Assembly (NCBI RefSeq): GCF_004768465.1
Contig: NZ_SRMF01000002.1
Span: 101,606 to 165,605 of the forward strand
DNA length: 64,000 nucleotides
Reading direction: 5' to 3'
DNA from: Natronospirillum operosum
GTDB lineage: Bacteria; Pseudomonadota; Gammaproteobacteria; Pseudomonadales; Natronospirillaceae
Shown: positions 56,590-64,000 of the stretch, piece after piece
How the letters are laid out: the number at the start of each line of letters is the position of its first letter
Position numbering within the stretch: position 1 is the stretch's first letter
Notes under the pieces: generated by a model
What the model was told of the DNA's origin: nothing
The model's input: the letters and a program-made list of their open reading frames with translations, nothing else
Database searches by the model: none
Program-made: the position numbers and the translations under genes

Positions 56590-58116
56590 GTGTCATATCG
56601 ATACACTCACTATGATCCGACTCGGCGCGTATCGGCGCACCAACCGTCCAGTCTGCGTTCGGTATTGCTGGTGCAGGTCGCCCTGCCTGTGCTGCTGCTG
56701 ATGGGTGGCGTGCTGGCCATCACGTTGAATGTGGTAGCCCATTTCACCGAGGAGCGCCTGCAGCGCAATCTCCAGATCCTGGCACAGGCCATCAGCCTGC
56801 CGGTATCCGAGGCCATGGAGCGTGGCGACCTGGAGCAGGCGGAGAACAGCCTGCGCTCGGTATTCGGCATCAGCGAAGTCTATGGTGCCTATCTGTTCAA
56901 TGCGGAGGGCGAACAGATTATCAGCCTCGGGTCCGTGCATCCCACTCGCCGCCAGGCCGACGAGGCGCTGCGACAGACTGAGGAAGGCGAGTTCGCGCAG
57001 TACGAGAGTATTGACGGGCGCAATGTTTATTCCTACTTCATGCCGCTGTTCCGCACCGCCGGTCAACCCAACGGCTTTCTTCAGGTCACCCGACGACGCA
57101 GTGACATCGACAACCAGTTGCTGCAGTTGCGCAACTGGTCCTGGACCGGCTTCGGGCTGCTGGCCCTGCTTATACTGGGCACCATTACACTGGCCCACCA
57201 GCGCAGCATCGGCCAGCCGCTGGATCGATTGCTGAGCAGCATGCAGAAGGTGCAGGAAGGCGACCGGGCTCATCGGGCCGACATCAAGGGGCCGAAGGAG
57301 GTGCGCCAGCTTGCCGGAGGTCTCAATGGCATGCTGGATGCCATCCAGTTGGCAGAACTGAGGGCTGTACGCCAGCGCGAGGAGCGCGCGCAAATGGCGG
57401 AGAAGCTGCGCCAGGCTGAAACGCTGGCGGCGCTGGGTCAGTTGGCCGCCGGCGTGGCGCATGAACTGGGGGCGCCACTGAGTGTTGTGGACGGGCGCGC
57501 CCGACGCCTGCAGCGGCGTCTGGATCAGCCCGAGGACAACCAGGAGCTGGAGGATATCCGCACCCAGGCCGCCCGCATGACGTCCATCATCGAACAGTTG
57601 CTGTCTTACGGGCGCCGCTCGCGCGCCCAGCAACGCCCTCTGTGTCTGGCCGCACTGACCCAGCGCGCCTGTGCGCTGGTCGGGGACGAAACATCAGATG
57701 ATCGGGTCACCGTGGTCAGCGGGCCCGAGTGCAAGATCAAAGGCGATTCCCTGAGCCTGGAACAGGCTCTGGTCAATCTGCTGCGCAATGCCCTGCAGGC
57801 TGACCCGGCAGGACAGATTCGCATCGGCTGGCAACTGGAAGAGAGCGCCAACGGATCAGTTGACCAGGTCACGGTGACTGTAGAGGACGCAGGACCGGGC
57901 ATACCGCCGGAGCAGGCGGATCAGTTGTTCGAGCCCTTCTATACCACCAAGGCACCGGGAGAAGGCAGCGGCCTGGGTCTGGCCATCGTGAAACGGGTCC
58001 TGCGCGAGCATCAGGGCAGCATAAAGATAGACCGCAGCCCCGGCCTCGGCGGCGCCCGCTTCAGCCTTACATTCCCGCTCCTGACTGCAGATGCCCAGGG
58101 AGAGCCCAGCGCATGA
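56590..58116 (+). CDS. Membrane sensor histidine kinase (partner of sigma54 regulator)
   Basis: The GTG at 56590 with GAGG 7 bases upstream gives 508 residues; the longer upstream frame is not supported. Layout: membrane helix (about 23-48), periplasmic domain, second helix (about 175-198), HAMP (about 200-250), HisKA with His291 in AAGVAHELGAPLSVVDG, and ATPase domain (NLLRNALQADP, DAGPGIPPEQ, GSGLGLAIVKRV). The regulator gene overlaps it by 4 bases (ATGA). The ligand is unknown; the exported-protein genes on the opposite strand could be its targets or signals, but that is inference. Confidence 0.92.
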   Translation: MSYRYTHYDPTRRVSAHQPSSLRSVLLVQVALPVLLLMGGVLAITLNVVAHFTEERLQRNLQILAQAISLPVSEAMERGDLEQAENSLRSVFGISEVYGAYLFNAEGEQIISLGSVHPTRRQADEALRQTEEGEFAQYESIDGRNVYSYFMPLFRTAGQPNGFLQVTRRRSDIDNQLLQLRNWSWTGFGLLALLILGTITLAHQRSIGQPLDRLLSSMQKVQEGDRAHRADIKGPKEVRQLAGGLNGMLDAIQLAELRAVRQREERAQMAEKLRQAETLAALGQLAAGVAHELGAPLSVVDGRARRLQRRLDQPEDNQELEDIRTQAARMTSIIEQLLSYGRRSRAQQRPLCLAALTQRACALVGDETSDDRVTVVSGPECKIKGDSLSLEQALVNLLRNALQADPAGQIRIGWQLEESANGSVDQVTVTVEDAGPGIPPEQADQLFEPFYTTKAPGEGSGLGLAIVKRVLREHQGSIKIDRSPGLGGARFSLTFPLLTADAQGEPSA

Positions 58117-59567
58117 CCCACCCAGCTGTCAGCCCGCTGCTGTTGATCGAAGACGATACGGCCCTGTCACACCTGATTACCGACGAGCTCGAAGCCGAGG
58201 GCTGGACCGTCAAGGCCTTTACGCACCTGGAAGCCGGACGGGCCTGGCTGGCCCAGCACCAGCCAGCGCTGGTTATCACCGACCTGCGCCTGCCCGATGG
58301 CAATGGCATGGACCTGGTACATGAGATCATGCGCAGCGCTGATGAGCGTGAAGGCCAGCAGCGCCCTGGCGTGATCGTGATCACTGCCTTCGGCAGTGTG
58401 CCCCAGGCAGTGGAAGCACTGCAGGCCGGAGCCGACGACTTCCTGACCAAGCCGCTGGACCTCGACCATTTTCTGCTCAGTGTCGCCCGAGTGCTGGAGC
58501 ACCGCACACTGCGGCACGAACTCAGCCGCTTCCGGGCCCTGTCCAGAGACCCGGGCTTTCATGGCCTGTACGGCCAGAGCGAACAGATGCGAACTCTGTT
58601 CGAACAGATCCGGGTGATCGGCCGGGCACATGGTCCGGTACTGATCAACGGCGAAAGCGGTACCGGCAAGGAACTGGTCGCGCAGGCACTGTACGCTGAG
58701 AGCGACCGGGCGGATGGCCCTTTCCTGGCTGTGAACTGTGCCGGCATTCCGCAGGAATTGCTGGAAAGCGAATTCTTCGGCCATGCCAGCGGCGCCTTTA
58801 CCGGCGCCCGCAATGCGCGCAAGGGCCTGCTGCAGGAAGCGGATGGCGGCACCCTGCTGCTGGATGAAATCGCTGAAATGCCGCTGTCGCTGCAGGCCAA
58901 GTTGCTGCGCGCGCTGCAGGATGGTTCCATTCGGCCTGTCGGCCAGGACACTGAAGAGCATGTGGATGTGCGCATTATTGCTGCCACCCACCGTGACCTG
59001 AAGCAGCGTGTGGAGGCGGGGGAGTTTCGGGAAGATCTCTACTATCGACTGGAAACCTTCACCCTGAAAATACCGCCACTGCGCAAGCGGGGCGAAGACT
59101 GCGACCTGCTCGCACAGCGCTTTGTACAGCAGTTTGCCACCGCCCAGGACAAGGACATTGAAGGGGTTGGCCCGGAAGCCATGGCCCGGCTGCGACGTTA
59201 TGACTTCCCCGGCAATGTCAGGGAACTGCAGAATGTCATTGAGCGGGCCGTGGCCTTCTGCAACAGCCGCTGGATTGAACCCGATCATCTGCCCACCCGT
59301 CTGAGCGAGCAGGCCCTGGCCCTGACCGACGCAGACAATACCGATACCCACCAGGCCCTGCCGAGTCAGTCTGCGGGTCCCCAGTTGCTGGACGGCGAAG
59401 AACTGCCCACTCTGGAAGCAGTACAGCGACGCTATATCAAACTGGTGCTCGACCGGGTTGCCGGCAACAAGCGGCAGGCCGCCGGGATTCTGGGCATCGG
59501 GCGGCGTACGCTCTATCGCTGGCTGGACGAACTGGACAACGTACCGACAGAATCCGGAGATGGATAA
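58113..59567 (+). CDS. Sigma54-dependent response regulator (second NtrC/ZraR-like)
   Basis: The 484-residue NtrC-type activator has receiver Asp57 in VITDLRLPDGNG, AAA+ with Walker A GESGTGKE, GAFTGA and Walker B LLLDEI, and Fis-type helix-turn-helix (RVAGNKRQAAGILGIGRRTLYRWL). It overlaps the kinase gene by 4 bases, so the two form a pair. Its target promoter could be the sigma54-like promoter at 29100 or one outside the window; no -24/-12 match was seen next to it. Confidence 0.93.
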   Translation: MTHPAVSPLLLIEDDTALSHLITDELEAEGWTVKAFTHLEAGRAWLAQHQPALVITDLRLPDGNGMDLVHEIMRSADEREGQQRPGVIVITAFGSVPQAVEALQAGADDFLTKPLDLDHFLLSVARVLEHRTLRHELSRFRALSRDPGFHGLYGQSEQMRTLFEQIRVIGRAHGPVLINGESGTGKELVAQALYAESDRADGPFLAVNCAGIPQELLESEFFGHASGAFTGARNARKGLLQEADGGTLLLDEIAEMPLSLQAKLLRALQDGSIRPVGQDTEEHVDVRIIAATHRDLKQRVEAGEFREDLYYRLETFTLKIPPLRKRGEDCDLLAQRFVQQFATAQDKDIEGVGPEAMARLRRYDFPGNVRELQNVIERAVAFCNSRWIEPDHLPTRLSEQALALTDADNTDTHQALPSQSAGPQLLDGEELPTLEAVQRRYIKLVLDRVAGNKRQAAGILGIGRRTLYRWLDELDNVPTESGDG

Positions 59568-59768
59568 TGATTCTGGATTAAATTGCGTTCATGACGGGCG
59601 TTGCCGGCTGCGTTCATCTACACTGAGTAAGGAGACAAGCAGGATGTTTCTCCAGTGTGATTCAGCACTCAGGGATTCCTCGTAATGCAGCAGCACGAAA
59701 CTGGGGTGCCTCTCTACAGCGTACATCGGCACCTTCGGGTACAGGCATCCGCCTGTACCCTTTTTTTT
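59568..59768 (+). ncRNA. Candidate small RNA or leader region with perfect terminator
   Basis: This gap holds a 13-codon frame with an AAGGAG ribosome site (ATG at 59644), an internal stem GGTGCC/GGCACC (about 59705-59733), and a terminator hairpin at 59737-59768. It could be the 3' end of the two-component operon, a small RNA, or a peptide gene. I saw no convincing promoter. Confidence 0.35.
59737..59768 (+). terminator. Perfect rho-independent terminator
   Basis: GGGTACAGGC pairs perfectly with GCCTGTACCC around ATCC and is followed by eight T. This is the strongest terminator in the window. It ends the two-component transcript or the candidate small RNA. Confidence 0.95.
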
Positions 59769-59780
59769 GGTCCGCCCCGG

Positions 59781-59809
59781 GCAGACACCCGACAACCCCT
59801 TCCCTACAA
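59781..59809 (+). promoter_or_regulatory. Possible promoter of rsmC
   Basis: CAGACA and TACAAT are separated by 17 bases just upstream of rsmC, directly after the terminator. Four of six and five of six positions match the consensus. Transcription would start roughly 30 bases before the start codon. Confidence 0.5.
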
Positions 59810-59844
59810 TGCGCACCTGGCCCGTTCAAAGAGACCCCGCGCCC

Positions 59845-60870
59845 ATGCCTGACAGTTCCCGTCTGTCCTCCGCCGCCGACCTGTTGCACCGTTGGCTCCC
59901 CGTTGGCTCTTCCAGCCTGTTGCTGAACACCCGCGAACCGGATGTGGCCGCTGCTGTACAGGCGCGGCAGGCCGAGCCAGCCCCCCTGCACTGCCATTTT
60001 GCAGCCGAAGCGTCTGCCGTGCACGATCAACTCGGGCTGCCGGCCCTGACCTTTCCCCAGGTGCCGGCACAGCCCCCGGAAAGAGTCATCTGGGCCTGGC
60101 CCAAGGCCAAGGCGGAGGCCGACATGCTGCTGGCCTGGCTGGCCGCCTGGCTGCCGGCGAGCGGCGAGCTCTGGCTGAGCGGTGACAATCGGGCGGGCAT
60201 TCGCTCTGCCCCCCGTTTCCTGACCCAGCGCGGCTGGACCGTGCGCAAGGTCGGCAGTGCGCGTCATGCGGCCCTGCTGCGCGCCCAGCCACCGACCGAG
60301 GCCCACTCGTTCAGCCTGGATACCTACTGGCAGACTGTCTCCGTACCCGAAGCTGAAAACCGTCTGCTCTGCAGCCTGCCAGGGGTATTCAGTCACGGTC
60401 GCATCGACCGGGGCAGTCAGTATCTGTTGCCTCTGCTGGCTGACCTGCAGGGTCCGGTGCTGGATTTTGGCTGTGGGGCAGGTCTGCTGTCGCTGGTCGT
60501 GCAGGCCCTGCATCCGGAGGCGGCCATCACGGCGGTCGACAACCACTGGTTGGCCATTCTCAGCAGTCGGGAAACAGCCCGGCGCAATGGCTGGCAATGG
60601 GACCTGCACTGGCAGGATGGTCTGGGCGACCTGCAAGGCCCCTTCGCCACCCTGGTGACCAACCCACCCTTTCATACCGGCCTGGATGTCCAGTACGACA
60701 CCACGCATGACCTGATCGCCCGCAGCCGCCACCTGCTGCAACCGGGCGGCCGCTGGCTGGCGGTGGTCAACGACCACCTGCCCTATCGGGACTGGCTGCT
60801 GCAGCATCTCGGAGCGGTGGAGTGCCTGCGCCACGAGGGTGGGTTCAGAGTCTGGTCGGCGACTGTATAG
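59845..60870 (+). CDS. rsmC: 16S rRNA m2G1207 methyltransferase RsmC-like
   Basis: RsmC methylates guanine 1207 in 16S rRNA with S-adenosylmethionine. The ATG at 59845 gives 341 residues, against 343 in Escherichia coli RsmC; longer in-frame starts lie in the promoter region. An N-terminal degenerate domain precedes the SAM-binding domain: VLDFGCGAGLLS (about 205-216), and N273-P-P-F in LVTNPPFHTG. The C-terminal part closes with GGFRVW. It is a stand-alone gene, convergent with the regulator at 60889. Confidence 0.93.
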   Translation: MPDSSRLSSAADLLHRWLPVGSSSLLLNTREPDVAAAVQARQAEPAPLHCHFAAEASAVHDQLGLPALTFPQVPAQPPERVIWAWPKAKAEADMLLAWLAAWLPASGELWLSGDNRAGIRSAPRFLTQRGWTVRKVGSARHAALLRAQPPTEAHSFSLDTYWQTVSVPEAENRLLCSLPGVFSHGRIDRGSQYLLPLLADLQGPVLDFGCGAGLLSLVVQALHPEAAITAVDNHWLAILSSRETARRNGWQWDLHWQDGLGDLQGPFATLVTNPPFHTGLDVQYDTTHDLIARSRHLLQPGGRWLAVVNDHLPYRDWLLQHLGAVECLRHEGGFRVWSATV

Positions 60871-60888
60871 CGAGCCCCATATCAGCAG

Positions 60889-61626
60889 TCAGGGGGCGCT
60901 GAACGGGTCCTCGACAAACAGATAGCCCTTGGAGCGTACTGTCTTGATGCGGCGCGGATGGTCGGGGTCATCACCGACCTTGGGACGGATTCGGGATACG
61001 CGCACATCCACCGAACGGTCCTGGCCGTCATACTCGATACCGCGCAGACGGGTGAAAATCTCTTCCCGGGTCAGTATACGACCGGCATGGCTGCCCAGCA
61101 GCCACAGCAGATCGAACTCGGCGCTGGTCAGCTCGATCGGCTGGTCATGCAGCCAGGCTTCACGCATGGTGTTGTCGATTACCAGGTCACCGAAGTCGAG
61201 TCGTTCATGCTGGCATCTGGCCTGTTCGTCCCAGGCTTCCACACGCCGGAAGACGGCCGCCATGCGTGCGGCCAGCAGCCGCGGTGATACATGCTTGAGC
61301 ACATAGTCGTCGGCGCCCATGTCCAGACCCAGGACCTGATCAAGCTCATCGCAGCGCTCGGCCATCAGCACAAAGGGACCAAAAAAATGCTGTCGGCTCA
61401 GCTTGCAGACCGTCAGTCCGTTCTCCCCTGGCAGATCCACTGCAGCAATCACCACATCAGGGGGTTCTGCGACTATTCGCTTCAGAGCCACCTTGCCGTT
61501 ATCTTCCTCCACCACCGTATAGCCACGAGCGGAAAAATAGTCCCGCAACCGCCTCCGGTTGGCAGCGTCATCATCAACCAGCATCAGTGTTCTGGTGGTG
61601 GCATTCTGACTGCCGTCTGTACCCAT
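60889..61626 (-). CDS. OmpR/RstA-like regulator with degenerate receiver
   Basis: The 245-residue protein has a receiver-like domain and a normal winged helix (ELTSAEFDLLWLLG, RGIEYDGQDRSVDVRVSRIR). The phospho-acceptor position reads Ala62 (VIAAVDLPGENG, where Asp is expected three residues before LPG), the Thr/Ser switch is Met88, and the residue after the conserved Lys111 is His112 where Pro is usual. The acidic pair D18-D19 remains. It is therefore unlikely to be phosphorylated in the standard way. No histidine kinase gene lies beside it. The ATG at 61626 follows AGGG; a GTG two codons upstream is possible. Confidence 0.9.
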   Translation of the reverse strand: MGTDGSQNATTRTLMLVDDDAANRRRLRDYFSARGYTVVEEDNGKVALKRIVAEPPDVVIAAVDLPGENGLTVCKLSRQHFFGPFVLMAERCDELDQVLGLDMGADDYVLKHVSPRLLAARMAAVFRRVEAWDEQARCQHERLDFGDLVIDNTMREAWLHDQPIELTSAEFDLLWLLGSHAGRILTREEIFTRLRGIEYDGQDRSVDVRVSRIRPKVGDDPDHPRRIKTVRSKGYLFVEDPFSAP

Positions 61627-61765
61627 GCACACCCTGCCCTGACGTTACGGATTTGAAGAACACCGGGGTATTCTGGAAAAACCCCGACTGACTGTCCTAT
61701 TAATGTAGTCGGACTAGAAAAAATTGCTTAATTGAAGTGCCAAAAATGTAGGCCTGATCACAGCA

Positions 61766-62698
61766 TCAGCGCCCTTCCCACTCGTGCGGCTCGGTGGCGA
61801 TGGCCGCCATCAATGAACCAACACTGCCGTAGATGCCGCCAGCCAGGCCCGCTACCGCCGGAATCAATTGCAAATGGCGCACCCGACAGGCTTCCTCCAG
61901 GCTGGCATAGCCCGGGAGTTCACGCAGTTCCGACAGGCTGCCCGAATAGTTGACCGTCACCACAGGCGACAGCAGGTGAGTGGTCTCCACTCGGGTCTGC
62001 AGATGCTGAAATATGCCGGCGGCGGCATTGTTGAAGCCGCGAATCCGGTCTACCTGGTATGACTGATCATTGACGATGCAGAGAATGGGGTGAATGCCCA
62101 GCGTGTTGGCCACCAGCGCCTGGGTCCACTTGACGGCGCGCTCGCCGCGGGTTCGTGAGCGTTCCAGGGCCACCAGCGGTTCGCGCGGCGCCACAAAGGT
62201 ATGCACAAAGCTGGACATGTAATCGAGTTCGCGGCGCATCCGTACCGGGTCTTCGTCGGTCTGCAGGCGGCGCACTGCCTCGGCCGCCAGCAGCGCCTGC
62301 CCGGCAAATACGGTACGACTGTCCATCACGCGAATAAAGACCTTGCGGGGTGGTTCCAGTTGCCGGGCCACATCTGCTGCCGCCTGATTGGCCTGTTCGT
62401 AAGTCAGCCCCTGCATCCGGTTCAGTGTCTGAATCCAGATATGTTCATAGCCCTGCTCGATCAGTTGCCGGAGCAAACCCGCAAATGCGGCGACCGAAGG
62501 GGCTTCCGTAGTGACCTTGTGGCGACGGCTCAGGCGGCCGGAACGGAACAGACGCAGAGACGCCTGATCATCACAGGGATCGGCAAAATGTTCACCGTCA
62601 ATGCTGATGTTTATCGGCACCTGAAAGATGTGAAAATCCCGCATGAACTGTGGCGGCAGAGCACACACCGAATCGACGACGACCGCTACCCTGGGCAC
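61766..62698 (-). CDS. DegV-family protein
   Basis: The DegV family binds fatty acids in Gram-positive bacteria and supports fatty-acid kinase; the role in proteobacteria is unclear. From the GTG at 62698 the protein has 310 residues, with VAVVVDSVCALPPQF as the first strand and IWIQTLNRMQGLTYEQAN in the DegV pattern. AAGGAGG lies 10 bases upstream and decides the start; the longer frame upstream overlaps the divergent gene region. The 139-bp gap to the regulator gene contains no gene, only a small palindrome TAGTCGGACTA (61708-61718). Confidence 0.85.
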   Translation of the reverse strand: MPRVAVVVDSVCALPPQFMRDFHIFQVPINISIDGEHFADPCDDQASLRLFRSGRLSRRHKVTTEAPSVAAFAGLLRQLIEQGYEHIWIQTLNRMQGLTYEQANQAAADVARQLEPPRKVFIRVMDSRTVFAGQALLAAEAVRRLQTDEDPVRMRRELDYMSSFVHTFVAPREPLVALERSRTRGERAVKWTQALVANTLGIHPILCIVNDQSYQVDRIRGFNNAAAGIFQHLQTRVETTHLLSPVVTVNYSGSLSELRELPGYASLEEACRVRHLQLIPAVAGLAGGIYGSVGSLMAAIATEPHEWEGR

Positions 62699-62898
62699 TG
62701 CGATACTCCCTCCTTTTCTTGTTATCCAGACAGACCGACACGGGCAATGTGGCCCGTTGCCGGCGGCAGCCCCGGTGCAGTATGGGCGAATGCCAGGGCG
62801 CTGATTTACTTCTGCAGAGTAACCTGAAAGACTGCCCATTGGTATAGGCTGCACCAGCCTGCGCTCTATCCAACACCCCATTGCAGGAGACCATCGAT

Positions 62899-63801
62899 TT
62901 GAACAGGGAGCGCTTTCTGGCTTTGCCCCCACACGCTCAGGGCATACTCATCGCCTTTGTCGGTGTCTTCATTCTCAGTTTCGATGCTCTGCTCGTGCGC
63001 CTGGCGGCGGCCGACCCCTGGACCACGTCATTCTGGCGCGGCTTCCTGATCGGCCTGACCATGCTGTGCATCTGCATCTGGCGAGGCGACCTGCGCTGGC
63101 GTCCGGCCACACGCCGCGTGGCGATACTGACTCTGGGCATGATGGTAGTCTACGGCATCAACACCAGTCTGTTCGTGTTCTCGGTCAGCCATACCCATGC
63201 CGCCAACACCGTGGTCATTCTGGCCAGCGCCCCCTTCTTTGCCGCCCTGTTTTCACGCTGGTGGCTGAAGGAATACCTGCCCCCGCGCACCCAGATTGCC
63301 ATCGCGGTCTGCCTGACCGGGGTGGTGCTGGTGTTCGGCGGCTCCATGGGGAGCTTCAACTGGCAGGGCGACGCCCTGGCCCTGCTGCTGGCCATGTCCA
63401 CCGGAGGGCTTTTAACCGTACTGCGCTATACGCCGCAGGTGCCACGCACGGTGCTGGTGGCCGGGGCCGGCCTGGTCACGGCCATAGTCTGTATTATCCC
63501 GGCCCAGCCGCTGGACCTGGCGCCGAATCAGTTCGGCTGGCTGCTGCTGATGGGCATGCTGCAGATGCCGGCTGCCAGCTTTCTGCTGATGATGGCACCC
63601 AAGTATCTGCCTTCACCCGAAGTCAGCCTGTTCCTGCTGGTGGAAACCATTCTGGCGCCGCTCTGGGTCTGGTGGGCGCTGAGCGAGGAGCCGACTGCGG
63701 CCACGCTCTGGGGCGGCGCCCTGATACTGACCACCATTGCCATTCACGCCAGTATCTCTCTGCGCCAGGAACGGATCCGGCGGCAAAATCCGGTGATCTG
63801 A
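62899..63801 (+). CDS. EamA/DMT-family transporter
   Basis: This 300-residue inner-membrane protein has two EamA repeats and about ten helices (LALPPHAQGILIAFVGVFILSFDALLVRLAA at the start). The TTG at 62899 is preceded by AGGAG 9 bases away. It is divergent from degV. The substrate is unknown; it is a second DMT protein in the window, not closely similar to the one at 26750. Confidence 0.9.
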   Translation: MNRERFLALPPHAQGILIAFVGVFILSFDALLVRLAAADPWTTSFWRGFLIGLTMLCICIWRGDLRWRPATRRVAILTLGMMVVYGINTSLFVFSVSHTHAANTVVILASAPFFAALFSRWWLKEYLPPRTQIAIAVCLTGVVLVFGGSMGSFNWQGDALALLLAMSTGGLLTVLRYTPQVPRTVLVAGAGLVTAIVCIIPAQPLDLAPNQFGWLLLMGMLQMPAASFLLMMAPKYLPSPEVSLFLLVETILAPLWVWWALSEEPTAATLWGGALILTTIAIHASISLRQERIRRQNPVI

Positions 63802-63804
63802 ACG

Positions 63805-63837
63805 CAAAAAAGCCGCCCTGGTTGCCCACGGCGGCTT
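63805..63837 (-). terminator. Rho-independent terminator for the minus-strand gene at the right edge
   Basis: AAGCCGCC and GGCGGCTT pair around a 12-base loop. On the minus strand a T7 run follows. It lies about 116 bases after the stop of the partial gene. It may also limit read-through from the EamA gene on the plus strand. Confidence 0.75.
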
Positions 63838-63952
63838 GCTGGTACTCTTTCTTCTTACTCAATCGCTGGTCAAATCCCTGACCTGCTCACCCGGTGTTCT
63901 TGTTCTCTGGTGTGAGCGCAGTTAACCGATTAGGCTGCGCTGACAGGTTGCT

Positions 63953-64000
63953 CAGCGCCAGAAGGGGCGATTGAGCTCTTCTGCCACGTCGTAACGGGTC
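63953..64000 (-). CDS. C-terminal end of a gene running off the window (unknown)
   Basis: A minus-strand frame ends RYDVAEELNRPFWR followed by TGA (63953-63955) and stays open to the window edge. A terminator lies downstream in the right orientation. Too little is visible to identify the product; another frame is also open here. Confidence 0.4.

Overview
The window is a GC-rich, densely packed chromosomal segment of a gammaproteobacterium. Evidence for this is the order aspS-yebC-ruvC-ruvA-ruvB-tolQ-tolR-tolA-tolB-pal-cpoB-queC (Pseudomonas/Oceanospirillales type), a TtcA-Fnr/Anr pair with a perfect Anr box, PntA/PntB, HrpB, RsmC and NudC. The genus cannot be named from sequence alone; the gene set suggests a free-living, respiratory, probably marine or halophilic organism. 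I see no tRNA, rRNA, CRISPR, prophage or transposase gene.

Layout. 1-11025 (minus): one long housekeeping block for DNA repair, aspartyl-tRNA synthesis, the Tol-Pal envelope machine and preQ0 synthesis. It is interrupted between ruvC and ruvA by a ~470-bp imperfect palindrome. 11118-19750: a lytic transglycosylase, a 2-hydroxy-acid dehydrogenase and a TAXI-type TRAP transporter operon (receptor, fused permease, DctB-like kinase, DctD-like sigma54 activator). Ahead of the operon lie a textbook -24/-12 promoter and two in-phase dyads. 19761-29984: AEC transporter, SBP-PAS-GGDEF-EAL protein, YbaK, gamma-glutamyltransferase, an AraC regulator/EamA exporter pair, a small exported protein, a CBS-domain gene flanked by direct repeats, and a Crp/Fnr-type regulator with its own sigma54-like promoter and an 18-bp perfect palindrome. 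30022-35945 (minus): three consecutive paralogous lipoproteins with an Ig-like domain and repeated GW motifs, plus a YHS-domain protein. 36061-46723: gamma-glutamylcyclotransferase-like, Apt, TtcA, Fnr/Anr, NudC, a PatZ-like acetyltransferase divergent from an HDAC-family deacetylase, and HrpB. 46737-53121: unknown protein, ArsR/BigR-like persulfide-type repressor, RDD protein, PntAB, MFS transporter, 49-aa ORF. 53138-56391 (minus): five genes for exported proteins of unknown function, including a 47-aa lipoprotein, facing a second sigma54 two-component pair (56590-59567). 59568-64000: a structured non-coding stretch with a perfect terminator, RsmC, an orphan OmpR-family regulator lacking its phospho-acceptor Asp, DegV, EamA, and the tail of a further minus-strand gene.

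How the parts connect. The TRAP operon looks self-contained: the kinase senses a ligand, the activator binds the tandem dyads, and sigma54 polymerase transcribes the receptor-permease-kinase-regulator genes. The divergent FMN-dependent hydroxy-acid oxidase may use the imported substrate. The Fnr gene probably controls itself through its Anr box. Less explained parts are the triple lipoprotein cluster, the exported-protein cluster at 53-56 kb, the degenerate receiver regulator, and two non-coding repeat families: heptamer arrays at 1-154 and 37217-37390, and the ruvC-ruvA palindrome.
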